Positions 1 through 8,900 of a DNA stretch of 15,021 nucleotides are shown here, in pieces. The notes beneath the pieces are model-generated. The model did not search any database and was not told the origin of the DNA. It worked only from the letters and a program-made list of their open reading frames with translations. Each line of letters opens with the position of its first letter. The first letter of the stretch is position 1. Position numbers and translations under genes: made by a program. The DNA comes from an uncultured Prevotella sp. (GTDB lineage: Bacteria; Bacteroidota; Bacteroidia; Bacteroidales; Bacteroidaceae): the NCBI GenBank assembly GCA_938023885.1, contig CALJCU010000416.1:1-15021 (forward strand), in the 5' to 3' direction.

Positions 1-1228
1 GGCCGCCCGTGAGTCCCAATCTCAGGTTTTCGGAGATGCCGGGGATGAAGAAAGGCACGTTGGCCAGCAGACAGCCGAGGAAGATGCCGAGAAAGATGCT
101 GCCGATATTTGGCTCCTCTAAGGTCTTCACCGAGTTACCGAAGAAATGTTCGGCGTTGTCGAGATCTTCATGCTTACCGACAATGGTCACGCGGTCACCA
201 TATTGCAGACGCAGGTCATCACTGGCAAGAAGCTTGACATCACCGCGCACCACACGACTGATGTTCACACCATAAGCCGCACGCATGTGGATGTTGCGCA
301 GCCGTTTGCCGTTGAGTCCCTGACGTGTCACGACACAGATACGGCTCTCCACATTGGCATCGATAGCATTCCAGTCCACATTGTTCTGGTTATAGTCGCG
401 GTCCACTTTCTTTCCAAAGAGCAGCAACATCGGTTCCTCCTCATCTTTGTTAGTGACAACGAGTACGGAGTCGTTGATATGCAGCACCGTGTCGGCTTTC
501 GGCAGGATCACTTCCTTACCGCGCCACAGACGGGAGATGATGAACTTACGGTTCGTCATTTGAGCTATCTCCGCAATGGTCTTGCCGACGATAGCAGGGT
601 TGATGACGATGAACTGTGCAATATAGGTATGATCATCGTCGGAGAGCGGTTTCACCTTCAGGTCGGCAGGCTTGACAAAGAGCTTGCGGATGATGACCAT
701 AGCGATGATGACACCCACGACGCCGAGAGGATAGGTCACAGCGGTAGCCAGGGCCACGCTGCTGTTAGGCAGTCCGAGGTGTGCCAGTGCCTGTGTGGCG
801 GCACCGAGGGCCGGCGTGTTTGTCGTAGCACCACAGAGCAGACCAACCATGTCGGGAAGACTTACACCCGTGATGGGGATAAGCAAGAGTGAGAAGAGAG
901 TACCGGCAATGATGACGACGAGGCTCCATAGGTTCAGTGCCAGACCTTCCGACTTGAGTGATCCGAAGAAGTTGGGACCGACATGCAGTCCGAGGCAATA
1001 AACGAACATCGACAGTCCGAAGGTCTCTATATAGTCGAGGATATTATGGTCAATGGACAGCTTCATCTCTCCGGCGAGGATACCGATGAAGAACACCCAT
1101 GCGATGCCGAGTGAGATACCTTTCACCTTAATCTTGCCCAAGGCGAGGCCCGAGGCGATGATCAATGACACAATCACCACCGTCTGTATCGACGAATGAA
1201 TTGTGAAAAGAGAAGCAAAATAATTCAT
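1..1228 (-). CDS. AspT/YidE/YbjL-family putative transporter, C-terminus outside window
   Basis: This is an inner-membrane transporter of the aspartate:alanine exchanger (AspT/YidE/YbjL) type; its substrate cannot be told from sequence. Reading the complement from the ATG at 1226-1228 gives 409 codons open to the left edge. Residues about 12-180 are hydrophobic helices and include the family signature TNTPALGAA near residue 136. Two soluble RCK_C (TrkA_C-like) domains follow at about 205-285 and 300-370. A second hydrophobic block then begins, with the RLGLTGG motif near residue 402 that marks the repeated membrane domain. The family is usually about 550 residues, so roughly the last quarter is missing. 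The start is chosen because it opens the hydrophobic N-terminus. The gene lies 79 bp downstream of the pyridoxamine kinase on the same strand. I see no exact TAnnTTTG box in that gap, so read-through from the kinase promoter is plausible. Confidence 0.85.
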   Translation of the reverse strand, partial: MNYFASLFTIHSSIQTVVIVSLIIASGLALGKIKVKGISLGIAWVFFIGILAGEMKLSIDHNILDYIETFGLSMFVYCLGLHVGPNFFGSLKSEGLALNLWSLVVIIAGTLFSLLLIPITGVSLPDMVGLLCGATTNTPALGAATQALAHLGLPNSSVALATAVTYPLGVVGVIIAMVIIRKLFVKPADLKVKPLSDDDHTYIAQFIVINPAIVGKTIAEIAQMTNRKFIISRLWRGKEVILPKADTVLHINDSVLVVTNKDEEEPMLLLFGKKVDRDYNQNNVDWNAIDANVESRICVVTRQGLNGKRLRNIHMRAAYGVNISRVVRGDVKLLASDDLRLQYGDRVTIVGKHEDLDNAEHFFGNSVKTLEEPNIGSIFLGIFLGCLLANVPFFIPGISENLRLGLTGG

Positions 1229-1307
1229 TGCAGTAATACCAAATATCTAACCCTCAATTTCCAATTATTATAATATAATACTAATCATAACTCTCAACTC
1301 TCGGCGC

Positions 1308-2126
1308 CTAGAGAATTTCCAGATAGTTCTCCAAGGGTATTCCGGCATTCTTGTCCTCGTTGTCCTTGTTGCGGTCGATGAGCGTGTAAACGGCATCCAT
1401 GGCCTTGCGCGTCGAAGGCTTCAGCATCATGCCGTCGAGGAGATGACCGATGAGCACAGCCGAGAAGATGTCGCCCGTGCCGGGGAAATGGACCGGAATC
1501 TCCGTGTAGCCAAGCAGGAAATGTTCATTCGCGAGGTGGTTAAAGCCAGCCACACAATGCTGTCCGTCAACGGAGATAGACGTGATGAGCACCGACCTGG
1601 CACCGGTAGCGTGCAACTCATCCAAGAGCTGGAAGGCCTCGTCACGTGTCACGCCCTGAGGATTATAAGAGGTACCGGTGAGATAGCAGGCTTCCGTGTA
1701 GTTTGGATAGATGAGGTCAGCGACCGCAATCATCTCTTTCATGCTCTGGATTGTCGCCGGCGTGACCCCGTTGTAGAGTTTTCCTTCGTCACCCATGATA
1801 GGATCGACGAAGATAGGCGTTCCGAAGTGTTCCTGCTCCAGGCAGTAAGCCGACACGATCTCAGCCTGGCGCTCTGAGGCAATGAAGCCCGTGGCGATGG
1901 CATCGAAATGAAACCCGAGCTCCTTCCACACGGGAAAGACACCCATGATATAATCGGTGGTATCAAGGAGGTTGAACTTACCGTAGTCGAGCGTATTGGA
2001 TACCAGAGCCGTAGGCAGGTTGTAAGTGACGTGCCCCATATAAGAGAGAATGGGGAGCATGGCAGCTGAGGCTACCTTGCCATAGCCACACATATCGTTG
2101 ATGAGCAGAATCTTTTTCTTTGCCAT
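1308..2126 (-). CDS. Pyridoxal/pyridoxamine kinase (PdxY/PdxK-like)
   Basis: This cytoplasmic kinase phosphorylates pyridoxal, pyridoxamine or pyridoxine in the vitamin B6 salvage route. It is 272 residues long, normal for the PdxK/PdxY branch of the ribokinase fold. Visible motifs are an N-terminal strand ending in INDMCGYGK (residues 9-17), the FVDPIMGDEGKLY segment (106-118), PNYTEACYLTG (141-151), and the C-terminal HFPGTGD anion-hole/catalytic motif (213-219), where D219 is the expected catalytic base. The ATG at 2124-2126 sits about 40 nt downstream of a well-formed Bacteroidetes promoter. The transporter gene follows 79 bp downstream, so the two may be co-transcribed. Sequence does not say which B6 vitamer is preferred, so I leave the symbol blank. 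Confidence 0.9.
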   Translation of the reverse strand: MAKKKILLINDMCGYGKVASAAMLPILSYMGHVTYNLPTALVSNTLDYGKFNLLDTTDYIMGVFPVWKELGFHFDAIATGFIASERQAEIVSAYCLEQEHFGTPIFVDPIMGDEGKLYNGVTPATIQSMKEMIAVADLIYPNYTEACYLTGTSYNPQGVTRDEAFQLLDELHATGARSVLITSISVDGQHCVAGFNHLANEHFLLGYTEIPVHFPGTGDIFSAVLIGHLLDGMMLKPSTRKAMDAVYTLIDRNKDNEDKNAGIPLENYLEIL

Positions 2127-2172
2127 GAGATAGTTTGATGGCAGGACATTTTGTATCTTGCCTATTTGGATG

Positions 2173-2203
2173 CAAAATTACGAAAAAAGAAAGAAATAAC
2201 AAA
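2173..2203 (-). promoter_or_regulatory. Housekeeping-type promoter of the pyridoxamine kinase gene
   Basis: On the minus strand a TTTG (-33 box, 2200-2203) is followed after exactly 19 nt by TAATTTTG (-7 box, 2173-2180). This fits the Bacteroidetes primary sigma consensus TTTG-N19-TAnnTTTG. The predicted transcript would start near 2166 and have a leader of about 40 nt. Confidence 0.75.
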
Positions 2204-2241
2204 AAAAGCCCGAAATGGGTATCGTCGCTTAGGAGCAGGCC

Positions 2242-2310
2242 AGGGTATCAACAGCAGAGGGTATCAACAGCAGGAGGCAGGCACCGGGACCGCCCCCTGC
2301 TGTTGATGCC
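2242..2310. repeat. Two tandem 16-bp repeats plus an inverted copy (hairpin-capable)
   Basis: The unit AGGGTATCAACAGCAG occurs twice in direct tandem at 2242-2257 and 2258-2273. An inverted copy, CCTGCTGTTGATGCC, lies at 2296-2310 and pairs with 2260-2274 at 14 of 15 positions across a 21-nt loop. The first unit could pair with the inverted arm instead, so two exclusive stems are possible. No T-run follows on either strand. The cluster lies between the two divergent promoters, outside both predicted leaders. It could be an operator region or a small dispersed repeat. The rest of the 347-bp gap (2127-2473) shows only the two promoters and AT-rich sequence. Confidence 0.8.
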
Positions 2311-2371
2311 GAATGTCTCTGCTAATGTATTTCCCTAATGCTTAAAAATATAGAAATGTTGTAACCTTTCT

Positions 2372-2402
2372 TTTGCCCGTTCGTTCTAAGTATATATCTT
2401 TG
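2372..2402 (+). promoter_or_regulatory. Promoter of manC (and probably the downstream regulator)
   Basis: TTTG (2372-2375), a 19-nt spacer and TATCTTTG (2395-2402) match the Bacteroidetes consensus TTTG-N19-TAnnTTTG at every fixed position. Transcription would begin near 2409, giving a leader of about 65 nt before the manC ATG at 2474. The regulator starts 4 bp after manC, so this promoter probably drives both. Confidence 0.75.
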
Positions 2403-2473
2403 ATGTACCGATTCAAGAGAACGAAAGATCCTGGAAGAAGTAAAACGGAGTAATTAAAACAAATCTAAACTAT

Positions 2474-3562
2474 ATGGCATTCGTTGACAACCAATATTGT
2501 CTTATCCTTGCAGGCGGAAGGGGCCAGCGTCTGTGGCCCTGCAGCCGTGAGCGCCGTCCAAAACAGTTTGTAGATTTTTTTGGTACCGGGCGCACGCAAG
2601 TTCAGCAGACGTGGGACCGCATGACGAAAATTATCGCGCCCGACCATATCTTCATCAGTACCAATGTAGAGCATCTCGAGCTCGTGAAGGAGCAGTTGCC
2701 GGAGGTGGCGGACGACCATATCCTTGTGGAGCCTATCATGCGCAACACGGCTCCTACAATGGCATGGGCCAACCATCGTGTCTCGGCGATTAACGACGAT
2801 GCAGTGATGATTGTTGTACCCAGTGATCAGCTCATCCTCAACGATGATATGCTCCAAAGGAATGTCGCTGATGCCATGGCGTTTGCCTCCGCTCATAACA
2901 CTTTCCTCGTCATGGGCGTCAAGCCCATGCGCTCCGATCCGGGCTACGGCTATATCCAGACCGATGCCTTTGTGGAAGGCGGCATCTATAAGATAAGGAG
3001 CTTCACGGAGAAGCCAAACCGTGAGTTTGCACAGATGTTCATGGACAGCGGTGAGTTTCTGTGGAATACGGGTATCTTCGTCTCCAACACGAAGAACACA
3101 CGCGCTATGTTCTCTAAGTTCCTGCCGCCTGTGCTGCGCGATCTCGACAAGCAGTTTTCCCATCCTACCCGGGAGCAGGAGGAAGGCTATATGTCCGAGT
3201 TCTTCCCGTCTTACCCCAACCTCTCTGTGGAGTCGGGGGTGCTTGACAAGCTGGAAAATGTCTGTGTGATGAAATGTGACTTTGGTTGGGCGGATCTCGG
3301 TACGTGGCACGGCATCTACGAGGCACTGCCGAAAAACAACGATGACAATGTTGTTGTCGACTCGGAGGTATACATGGAGAACAGCCACCACAATGTCGTC
3401 AAGCTCCCCAAGGACCGCATCGGTGTCATCAGTGGCCTCGACGGCTTCATCGTGGCAGAGAAAGACAACGTGTTGCTCATCTGCAAGAAGGAAGACTCTT
3501 CCGCCCTCGTCCGCAAATATGTCAGTGAGATACAGCTGAAGAAGGGGGAGAAGTACGTGTAA
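2474..3562 (+). CDS. manC: Mannose-1-phosphate guanylyltransferase (GDP-mannose pyrophosphorylase)
   Basis: This cytoplasmic enzyme makes GDP-mannose from mannose-1-phosphate and GTP, supplying mannose and fucose donors for glycans. At 362 residues it is the single-domain nucleotidyltransferase form, without the C-terminal isomerase domain of bifunctional ManC/AlgA. The nucleotide-binding signature ILAGGRGQRLWP (residues 11-22) is followed by RRPKQF (27-32), as is typical. VVPSDQLI (114-121) holds the metal-binding Asp region, FTEKP (177-181) the sugar-phosphate Lys motif, NTGIF (198-202) the conserved active-site wall, and DFGWADLGTW near 269-278 is diagnostic of GDP-mannose pyrophosphorylases. 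The ATG follows a good promoter. The PUL regulator begins 4 bp after the stop, although no metabolic link between GDP-mannose synthesis and fructan use is obvious. Confidence 0.93.
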   Translation: MAFVDNQYCLILAGGRGQRLWPCSRERRPKQFVDFFGTGRTQVQQTWDRMTKIIAPDHIFISTNVEHLELVKEQLPEVADDHILVEPIMRNTAPTMAWANHRVSAINDDAVMIVVPSDQLILNDDMLQRNVADAMAFASAHNTFLVMGVKPMRSDPGYGYIQTDAFVEGGIYKIRSFTEKPNREFAQMFMDSGEFLWNTGIFVSNTKNTRAMFSKFLPPVLRDLDKQFSHPTREQEEGYMSEFFPSYPNLSVESGVLDKLENVCVMKCDFGWADLGTWHGIYEALPKNNDDNVVVDSEVYMENSHHNVVKLPKDRIGVISGLDGFIVAEKDNVLLICKKEDSSALVRKYVSEIQLKKGEKYV

Positions 3563-3566
3563 GTAT

Positions 3567-5756
3567 ATGAAGTATCTCTGTTCGCTGCTTATAGCACTCC
3601 TTTTGCTCTCCGCCTGTACCGGTAGCCATTCTTACCGGTACCGCATCGGAGTGTCGCAGTGTGTCGGTGGCAAATGGAGGGAGAAGGTGAACGATGAGAT
3701 GCTCTCAGCCCAGCACCTTTACGGCAATGAGGTGAAGGTGGACATCGCCAATGCCGACAACGACTCCAAGCGACAGGTGCGGCAGATAGACTCTCTCGCT
3801 GCCTCAGGTGTAGACCTGCTCGTCGTAGCACCGAACGAATACAAGACAATTTCCCCTGCAATTATTCGCGCCAAACAACGTGGCATCCCAGTCGTGCTCT
3901 TCGACCGCAAGGCAACGACCAACGACTTTACTGCTTATATCGGCGGAGACAATGTCGAGGCAGGACGCGCCATGGGACACTATGCGCTCTCCCTGCTGCG
4001 TGAACGGAGCTATGAACACACACCACGCGTGTTGGAGATAACAGGCGGTACCACATCCTCTCCTGCTATCGACCGCCACAAAGGATTCTCATCAGTATTA
4101 GGAAGAGCAAAAAGTGTCGACTATCAGTTTGTCAACACTGACTGGACCTCGGAACAGGTCTATAAAGCAATGAACGACTGGCTGAACCGTCACCCCGTCC
4201 CAGATATTGTGTTCTGCCACAGTGACTTGGCTGCACAAAATGCTTATAAGGCTGCACAAGAGAAAGGCTTAGCAAAGAACATTCTTTTCCTGGGTATTGA
4301 TGGTTTGCCGGGACCCGGCGAGGGCATCGATGCGGTGGAGAAAGGAATCTTTGCCGGTACTTATGTCTATCCGACCCATGGTGAAGAAATCATTAAGTTA
4401 GCCTTAGATGTCCTGCAAGGCCGCAAATATAAGCGGGAGAATATCATGAAGAGCGTTATCGTTACGCCCGACAATGCTTCTATCATGCAGCAGACGAGTA
4501 TGGAATTGGAGCGGCAAGGCCATGACTTACTCATCCTGCAAGACAAGTTGGAGAACTATTTCGGCTTGTATAACACCCAGCGAATGATTACCATCGTGAG
4601 TGTTATTGCCATTGTTTTGCTCATTATTGCTTTGGTTCTTATCTGGCGCATTGTCGTTATCACACGCCGACTTAACCGCAAGGAGAAAGCCATCAATCGT
4701 GAGCAGACACTCTTCTATACCAATGCCCGCCACCAGCTCCGTACACCGCTGACGCTTATCAGTGGCCCTTTGGAAGAGCTCGCAGCGATGCCTGCGCTCA
4801 AAGGCGATGCGCGCACGCTCGTGGATATCCTTCAGCGCAATGTGGTGCAACTCTCCCACATTGTTTATGATGTGCTCAACTTCAAGCCCGACACTGTTGA
4901 CGGGGAAAACAAAGAGACCGTTCAATCTGTCTCCGACTCTAATGCCTCCGTGCAGTCAGCACGCTTGGAGATGCTGACCGACAGTAACAAAGAAGGCTTC
5001 CCCACGGTGCTTGTTGTAGACGACAATGACGACATGCGCCGTTATCTGCGTACGTTGCTCACAGGAAAGTATTATGTCATTGAGGCTGTCGATGGCGAGA
5101 GTGGGCTGCGCTTGGCGCGCGAGTCGGTACCCGATATTATCGTGAGCGGTGTGATGATGCCGGTGATGGATGGCCTCCAGTTCTGCCGGAAGATTAAGGA
5201 TGACACGATGACCTCGCATATCCCCGTCATCCTCCTCCCAGCCCGCAGCACCGAAGACCAGCAGGTAGAAGGCCTGAGCAGTGGTGCCGATGCTTACATG
5301 ACCAAACCCTTCAGCGCCAGTCTCCTGTTGGCACGCATCGATAACCTCTTGAAGAGCCGGGCCCAGCTCCGCCATCTCTTCGACGGCAAGAGCCAGGAAG
5401 AGAAAGCGGAAGAGGAGAAGCTCGCTTCGCCTGACCGCGAGTTCATCAACCGTCTGAAAGCCGCCATCGAGAAACTTCTCTCGGAGAGCAACCTCAAGAT
5501 GGATGATCTTGGGGTCGAGATGGGCATCAGCCGTGTGCAGCTCTATCGAAAGGTGAAAGCCCTGACAGGTCTCTCTCCCGTTGAGCTCCTGAAGCAGATG
5601 CGACTTCAGAAAGCCTTCTCCCTTCTTCAACATTCTTCGCTGTCCGTCTCAGAGATCGCTTACGACACCGGCTTCAGTTCTCCCGCCTACTTCTCCACTT
5701 GTTTCAAGAAGCAATACGGGAAATATCCCACTGAGATAAGGGAAGATAAAAAATAA
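3567..5756 (+). CDS. HTCS-like fructan PUL regulator: sugar-binding sensor, DHp, pseudo-receiver, AraC HTH, no kinase ATPase domain
   Basis: This membrane-spanning regulator has 729 residues. A lipobox-like signal (LLSAC, Cys17) leads into a type I periplasmic sugar-binding fold (about 25-325), with LLVVAPN (84-90), FDRKA (112-116) and LFLGIDG (240-246) typical of ribose/LacI-type binders. A single membrane helix (340-365) precedes a dimerization/phosphoacceptor helix, RHQLRTPLTL (388-397), with H389 intact. No N-, G1- or G2-box ATPase domain follows; only about 38 polar residues separate it from a receiver (480-600). That receiver keeps D485, D486 and K580 but has G528 in SGVMMP, where the phosphorylated Asp normally sits, and P558 in place of the usual Thr. 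An AraC-type double HTH ends the protein (624-727). The sensor type plus downstream susC/susD/GH32 resembles the B. thetaiotaomicron BT1754 fructose sensor locus. Classical His-Asp relay looks impossible, so it may signal conformationally or be degenerate. It starts 4 bp after manC. Confidence 0.88.
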   Translation: MKYLCSLLIALLLLSACTGSHSYRYRIGVSQCVGGKWREKVNDEMLSAQHLYGNEVKVDIANADNDSKRQVRQIDSLAASGVDLLVVAPNEYKTISPAIIRAKQRGIPVVLFDRKATTNDFTAYIGGDNVEAGRAMGHYALSLLRERSYEHTPRVLEITGGTTSSPAIDRHKGFSSVLGRAKSVDYQFVNTDWTSEQVYKAMNDWLNRHPVPDIVFCHSDLAAQNAYKAAQEKGLAKNILFLGIDGLPGPGEGIDAVEKGIFAGTYVYPTHGEEIIKLALDVLQGRKYKRENIMKSVIVTPDNASIMQQTSMELERQGHDLLILQDKLENYFGLYNTQRMITIVSVIAIVLLIIALVLIWRIVVITRRLNRKEKAINREQTLFYTNARHQLRTPLTLISGPLEELAAMPALKGDARTLVDILQRNVVQLSHIVYDVLNFKPDTVDGENKETVQSVSDSNASVQSARLEMLTDSNKEGFPTVLVVDDNDDMRRYLRTLLTGKYYVIEAVDGESGLRLARESVPDIIVSGVMMPVMDGLQFCRKIKDDTMTSHIPVILLPARSTEDQQVEGLSSGADAYMTKPFSASLLLARIDNLLKSRAQLRHLFDGKSQEEKAEEEKLASPDREFINRLKAAIEKLLSESNLKMDDLGVEMGISRVQLYRKVKALTGLSPVELLKQMRLQKAFSLLQHSSLSVSEIAYDTGFSSPAYFSTCFKKQYGKYPTEIREDKK

Positions 5757-5766
5757 TAGTGTAGTT

Positions 5767-5817
5767 TATAATATTCATTCAATCGCTTTAAATCTTGTTA
5801 CATGTAACAATATTATA
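5767..5817. promoter_or_regulatory. Nested palindromes upstream of susC (candidate operator)
   Basis: A perfect 16-bp palindrome, TTGTTACATGTAACAA, occupies 5795-5810, centred about 60 bp upstream of the predicted -7 box. An outer inverted repeat, TATAATATT (5767-5775) and AATATTATA (5809-5817), overlaps its right end. The perfect dyad suits a dimeric regulator of CRP/FNR or LacI type better than an AraC-type output domain, which usually uses direct repeats. The AT-rich outer arms could instead help terminate the manC-regulator transcript that ends at 5756. The role is inferred. Confidence 0.5.
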
Positions 5818-5860
5818 ACCCTTTGAACGTATTTTTTAAGTCTCGAATGCTATAAGTCGT

Positions 5861-5868
5861 TAATTTTG
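5861..5868 (+). promoter_or_regulatory. -7 box of the susC promoter, weak -33 element
   Basis: TAATTTTG matches the Bacteroidetes TAnnTTTG -7 element. At the 19-20 nt spacing where TTTG is expected (about 5837-5841) there is only TAAGT. A good -7 with a poor -33 is what an activator-dependent PUL promoter would look like. The transcript would begin near 5875, about 50 nt before the susC ATG. Confidence 0.6.
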
Positions 5869-5926
5869 CAGCGTTACTTGAAAACAAAGTAGAAAACACA
5901 TAATTAACAACTTAAAAACAGTAGGC

Positions 5927-8900
5927 ATGAGACATCTCAGGTTCTTCTTGTTGACACTGTTGACGATTGTCACAGTCTCAGCGTTCGCACAAAACGAGGA
6001 CATCACTGTTTCGGGAACTGTCGTTGACAACAATGGCGAGCCGATTATCGGTGCATCCGTCATTCAGAAAGGTACCTCCAAAGGTGCTGTCACCGACCTC
6101 GACGGTCATTTCTCTGTAAAGGTACCCAAGGGTACGACTCTCACTATCTCTTACATTGGCTTCTCCACGCAGGATGTGAAGGCCGCTCCAAATCTTCAGG
6201 TCAAACTGACAGAAAATTCAAAAGAACTTAGCGAAGTTGTTGTTACAGGATATCAGGTTCAACGTAAGGCTGATTTGACGGGTGCCGTTTCAGTTGTGAA
6301 AACACAAGGCAAGGCATAGAAACATCGCCTGATGCTGACCCGATGAAATCATTGCAAGGTAAAGTTGCAGGTATGACCATTACAGACACGGGTTCACCAA
6401 GCGGTACTGCTACCGTGAGAATTCGTGGTATTGGCTCGTTCAACTCTTCTCAGGACCCGCTTTATATTATTGATGGTGTTCCTATGACGGCTGGAAGCCT
6501 GAATACCCTCAACAGCAACGACATCGAGTCGATGCAGGTCTTGAAGGACGCTGCCTCGGCATCTATCTATGGTTCCCGTGCTGCAAATGGTGTCATCATC
6601 ATCACAACCAAGCATGGAAAGAAGAATGACAGAATCAACGTCGACTTCACTTCAAACCTCACGGCACAGTTCTACACCTCCCAGTCGAAGATGAAACTCC
6701 TCGACACCAAGGGCTATGCCACGGCGATGGCTCAGGCTGCGCTGAACGATGGCCTTGATCCTGAAGCTTATGCGAACAACTATGGCTTGACGCTGAATGC
6801 GCCACAGGGTGTGGGCATCACGGTATGGAATCCTTCTACAAGCCAGTATGTCAACTATACCGTCAACGGACGATATAATGGTTACATCAACAGTAAGCAG
6901 ACGATGGGATTCTCCGACACCGACTGGATAGACGCCATCTCGCGTACCGGCTTCTCACAGAACTACAACGTGGCTATCTCTAAGGCTACCGACAAGGCGT
7001 CGGAGCTGTTCTCTTTAGGTTATAAGAACAACAGCGGTATTCTGAAATATACCAACTTCGAGAGCCTTTCCGCACGTATGAACACCTCCTTCAACATCAA
7101 CAAGGTGGTGACCGTAGGTGAGAACTTCACATTATCCTATAATAAGCAGGTGGATTCTGCTCCTATGGAGAACGCGCTGAAGATGGCGCCGACCGTCCCT
7201 GTTTACGAGAAAGACGGCACAACATTCGCCGGACCGGTAGGTGGCATGAGTGACCGACAGAACCCGCTGCGTGAGCTTTATCACAACAAGGACAACCACC
7301 TCGACTACTGGCGTGTGTTTGGCAATGCCTTTATCGACATCAAACCCTTAAAGGGACTCGTCTTCCGATCCAACTTCGGTATCGACTACACCACGTCGTT
7401 CATCAATGCGATGACGCATACGTACGCATCAGATATTGTGAACAACAATATTGCCAAGACCGATTTGGGACAAACCAACAACACCAACTATACCTGGTCT
7501 AACACGCTGAACTATCTCTTCGACATCAAGGCACAGCATCATTTCAACGTACTGTTAGGTTCAGAGATCAACAAGCAGAGTTCTGTCGACTTTCACGCGC
7601 TTTCCGAGGGCTATGCTTTCGAGGATGTTGATTATATGTGGCCGAATGCGGCTACCGGCACCATGCGCAACACCGGTGCGAAGGTAGGTTATCGCCTTGC
7701 TTCGTTCTTCGGGAAAGCCGACTACAACTATGCCGACCTCCTGCTGGCTTCGTTCACCTTACGTCATGATGGTTCGTCCCGCTTCGGTGCCAAGCACCGC
7801 TGGGGTAACTTCCCCGCTGCCTCTCTCGGCTTCCGCTTCTCTCAGTTGCTGAAAGAGAAATGGCTTGACGACGCCAAGCTTCGCCTCTCCTGGGGTAAGA
7901 CCGGTAACCAGGGCATCGACAATAACGCTCACTATGGTCTTTATGTTGCTGACTACGGACTGGATCGCGTCACCTCTACGGCCTATGATCTTTATGAGGC
8001 AGGCTCAGGCACATTCCCTTCTGGCTATCGCGCTACACAGACAGCAAACGAGGACCTGAAATGGGAGACAACGACACAATATAATATCGGTCTCGATTAT
8101 ATGATGTTCAATGGCAGTTTCTACGGAACAATTGATGCTTACATCAAGAACATCGACGATATGCTCATCAATCCCGCATTCCTTGCTGTCATGGGTGAGG
8201 GTGGCAGCCGCTGGTCCAATGGCCCGTCGCTGCGCGACTGGGGTATGGAGTTCACAGCCGGCTACCGTAAGACGCTTGCCTGCGGCCTGGCACTTGACCT
8301 CAATGGCAACCTCGACTTCTACCGTAACCGTGTCACGAGTCTGCCGACCTCAACAACAGGTTCCTATGCTCACACTCCAACCCAGAACCTCGTACAGGCC
8401 AAGAAGCCTTACGGATCTACCGTGGGGTATGTTGCTGACGGTTTGTTCCAGAGCAAGGAAGAAGTGGCAGCTTCCGGTCAGCCCAATGCACGTGTCGGAG
8501 GACTGAAATATGCCGATCTGGACAACAATGGCGTCATCAATCAGGAGGATGAGACCTGGATTCTCGATCCTGTGCCAGCATTCTCTTATGGTCTGAACAT
8601 AGGCCTGACTTATAAGAACTTCGACTTTACGATGTTCTGGCAGGGCGTGGCTAATGTCGACGTGTACAACAATCAGAAGTTCCAGACCGACTTCTGGAGT
8701 CTCACCGATGCCGGTTCCAACAAGGGTAGTCGTCTGCTCGGCGCATGGACAACCGACAACACAAGCTCTTCTATCCCAGCACTGACAACAAACAACACCG
8801 GTGATGAAGGCCGTGTGTCTTCTTACTTCGTAGAGAACGGCTCGTACCTGAAACTGCGTACACTGCAGATCGGCTATACGTTCCCCAAGAGCTTGCTCAG

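Noticed and set aside
146..892. 248-codon plus-strand open frame
   Set aside because: It lies antisense to the AspT-family transporter, whose minus-strand frame has family motifs and runs through the whole stretch. The plus-strand translation has no recognisable domain and looks like antisense shadow coding.
2242..2310. CRISPR array or intrinsic terminator
   Set aside because: The two direct repeats are immediately adjacent with no spacers, so it is not CRISPR. No T-run follows the stem and neither divergent gene ends here, so it is not a terminator.
2465..3391. 308-codon minus-strand open frame opposite manC
   Set aside because: Its translation is His- and Arg-rich without a domain, and it is antisense to a complete manC with every signature motif.
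4956..5633. 225-codon minus-strand open frame opposite the regulator
   Set aside because: It overlaps the receiver and HTH regions of a well-supported gene on the plus strand and shows no family of its own.
6301..6345. Programmed ribosomal frameshifting in susC
   Set aside because: There is no heptameric slippery sequence or downstream pseudoknot that I can see, and a simple 5-bp duplication fully accounts for the shift.
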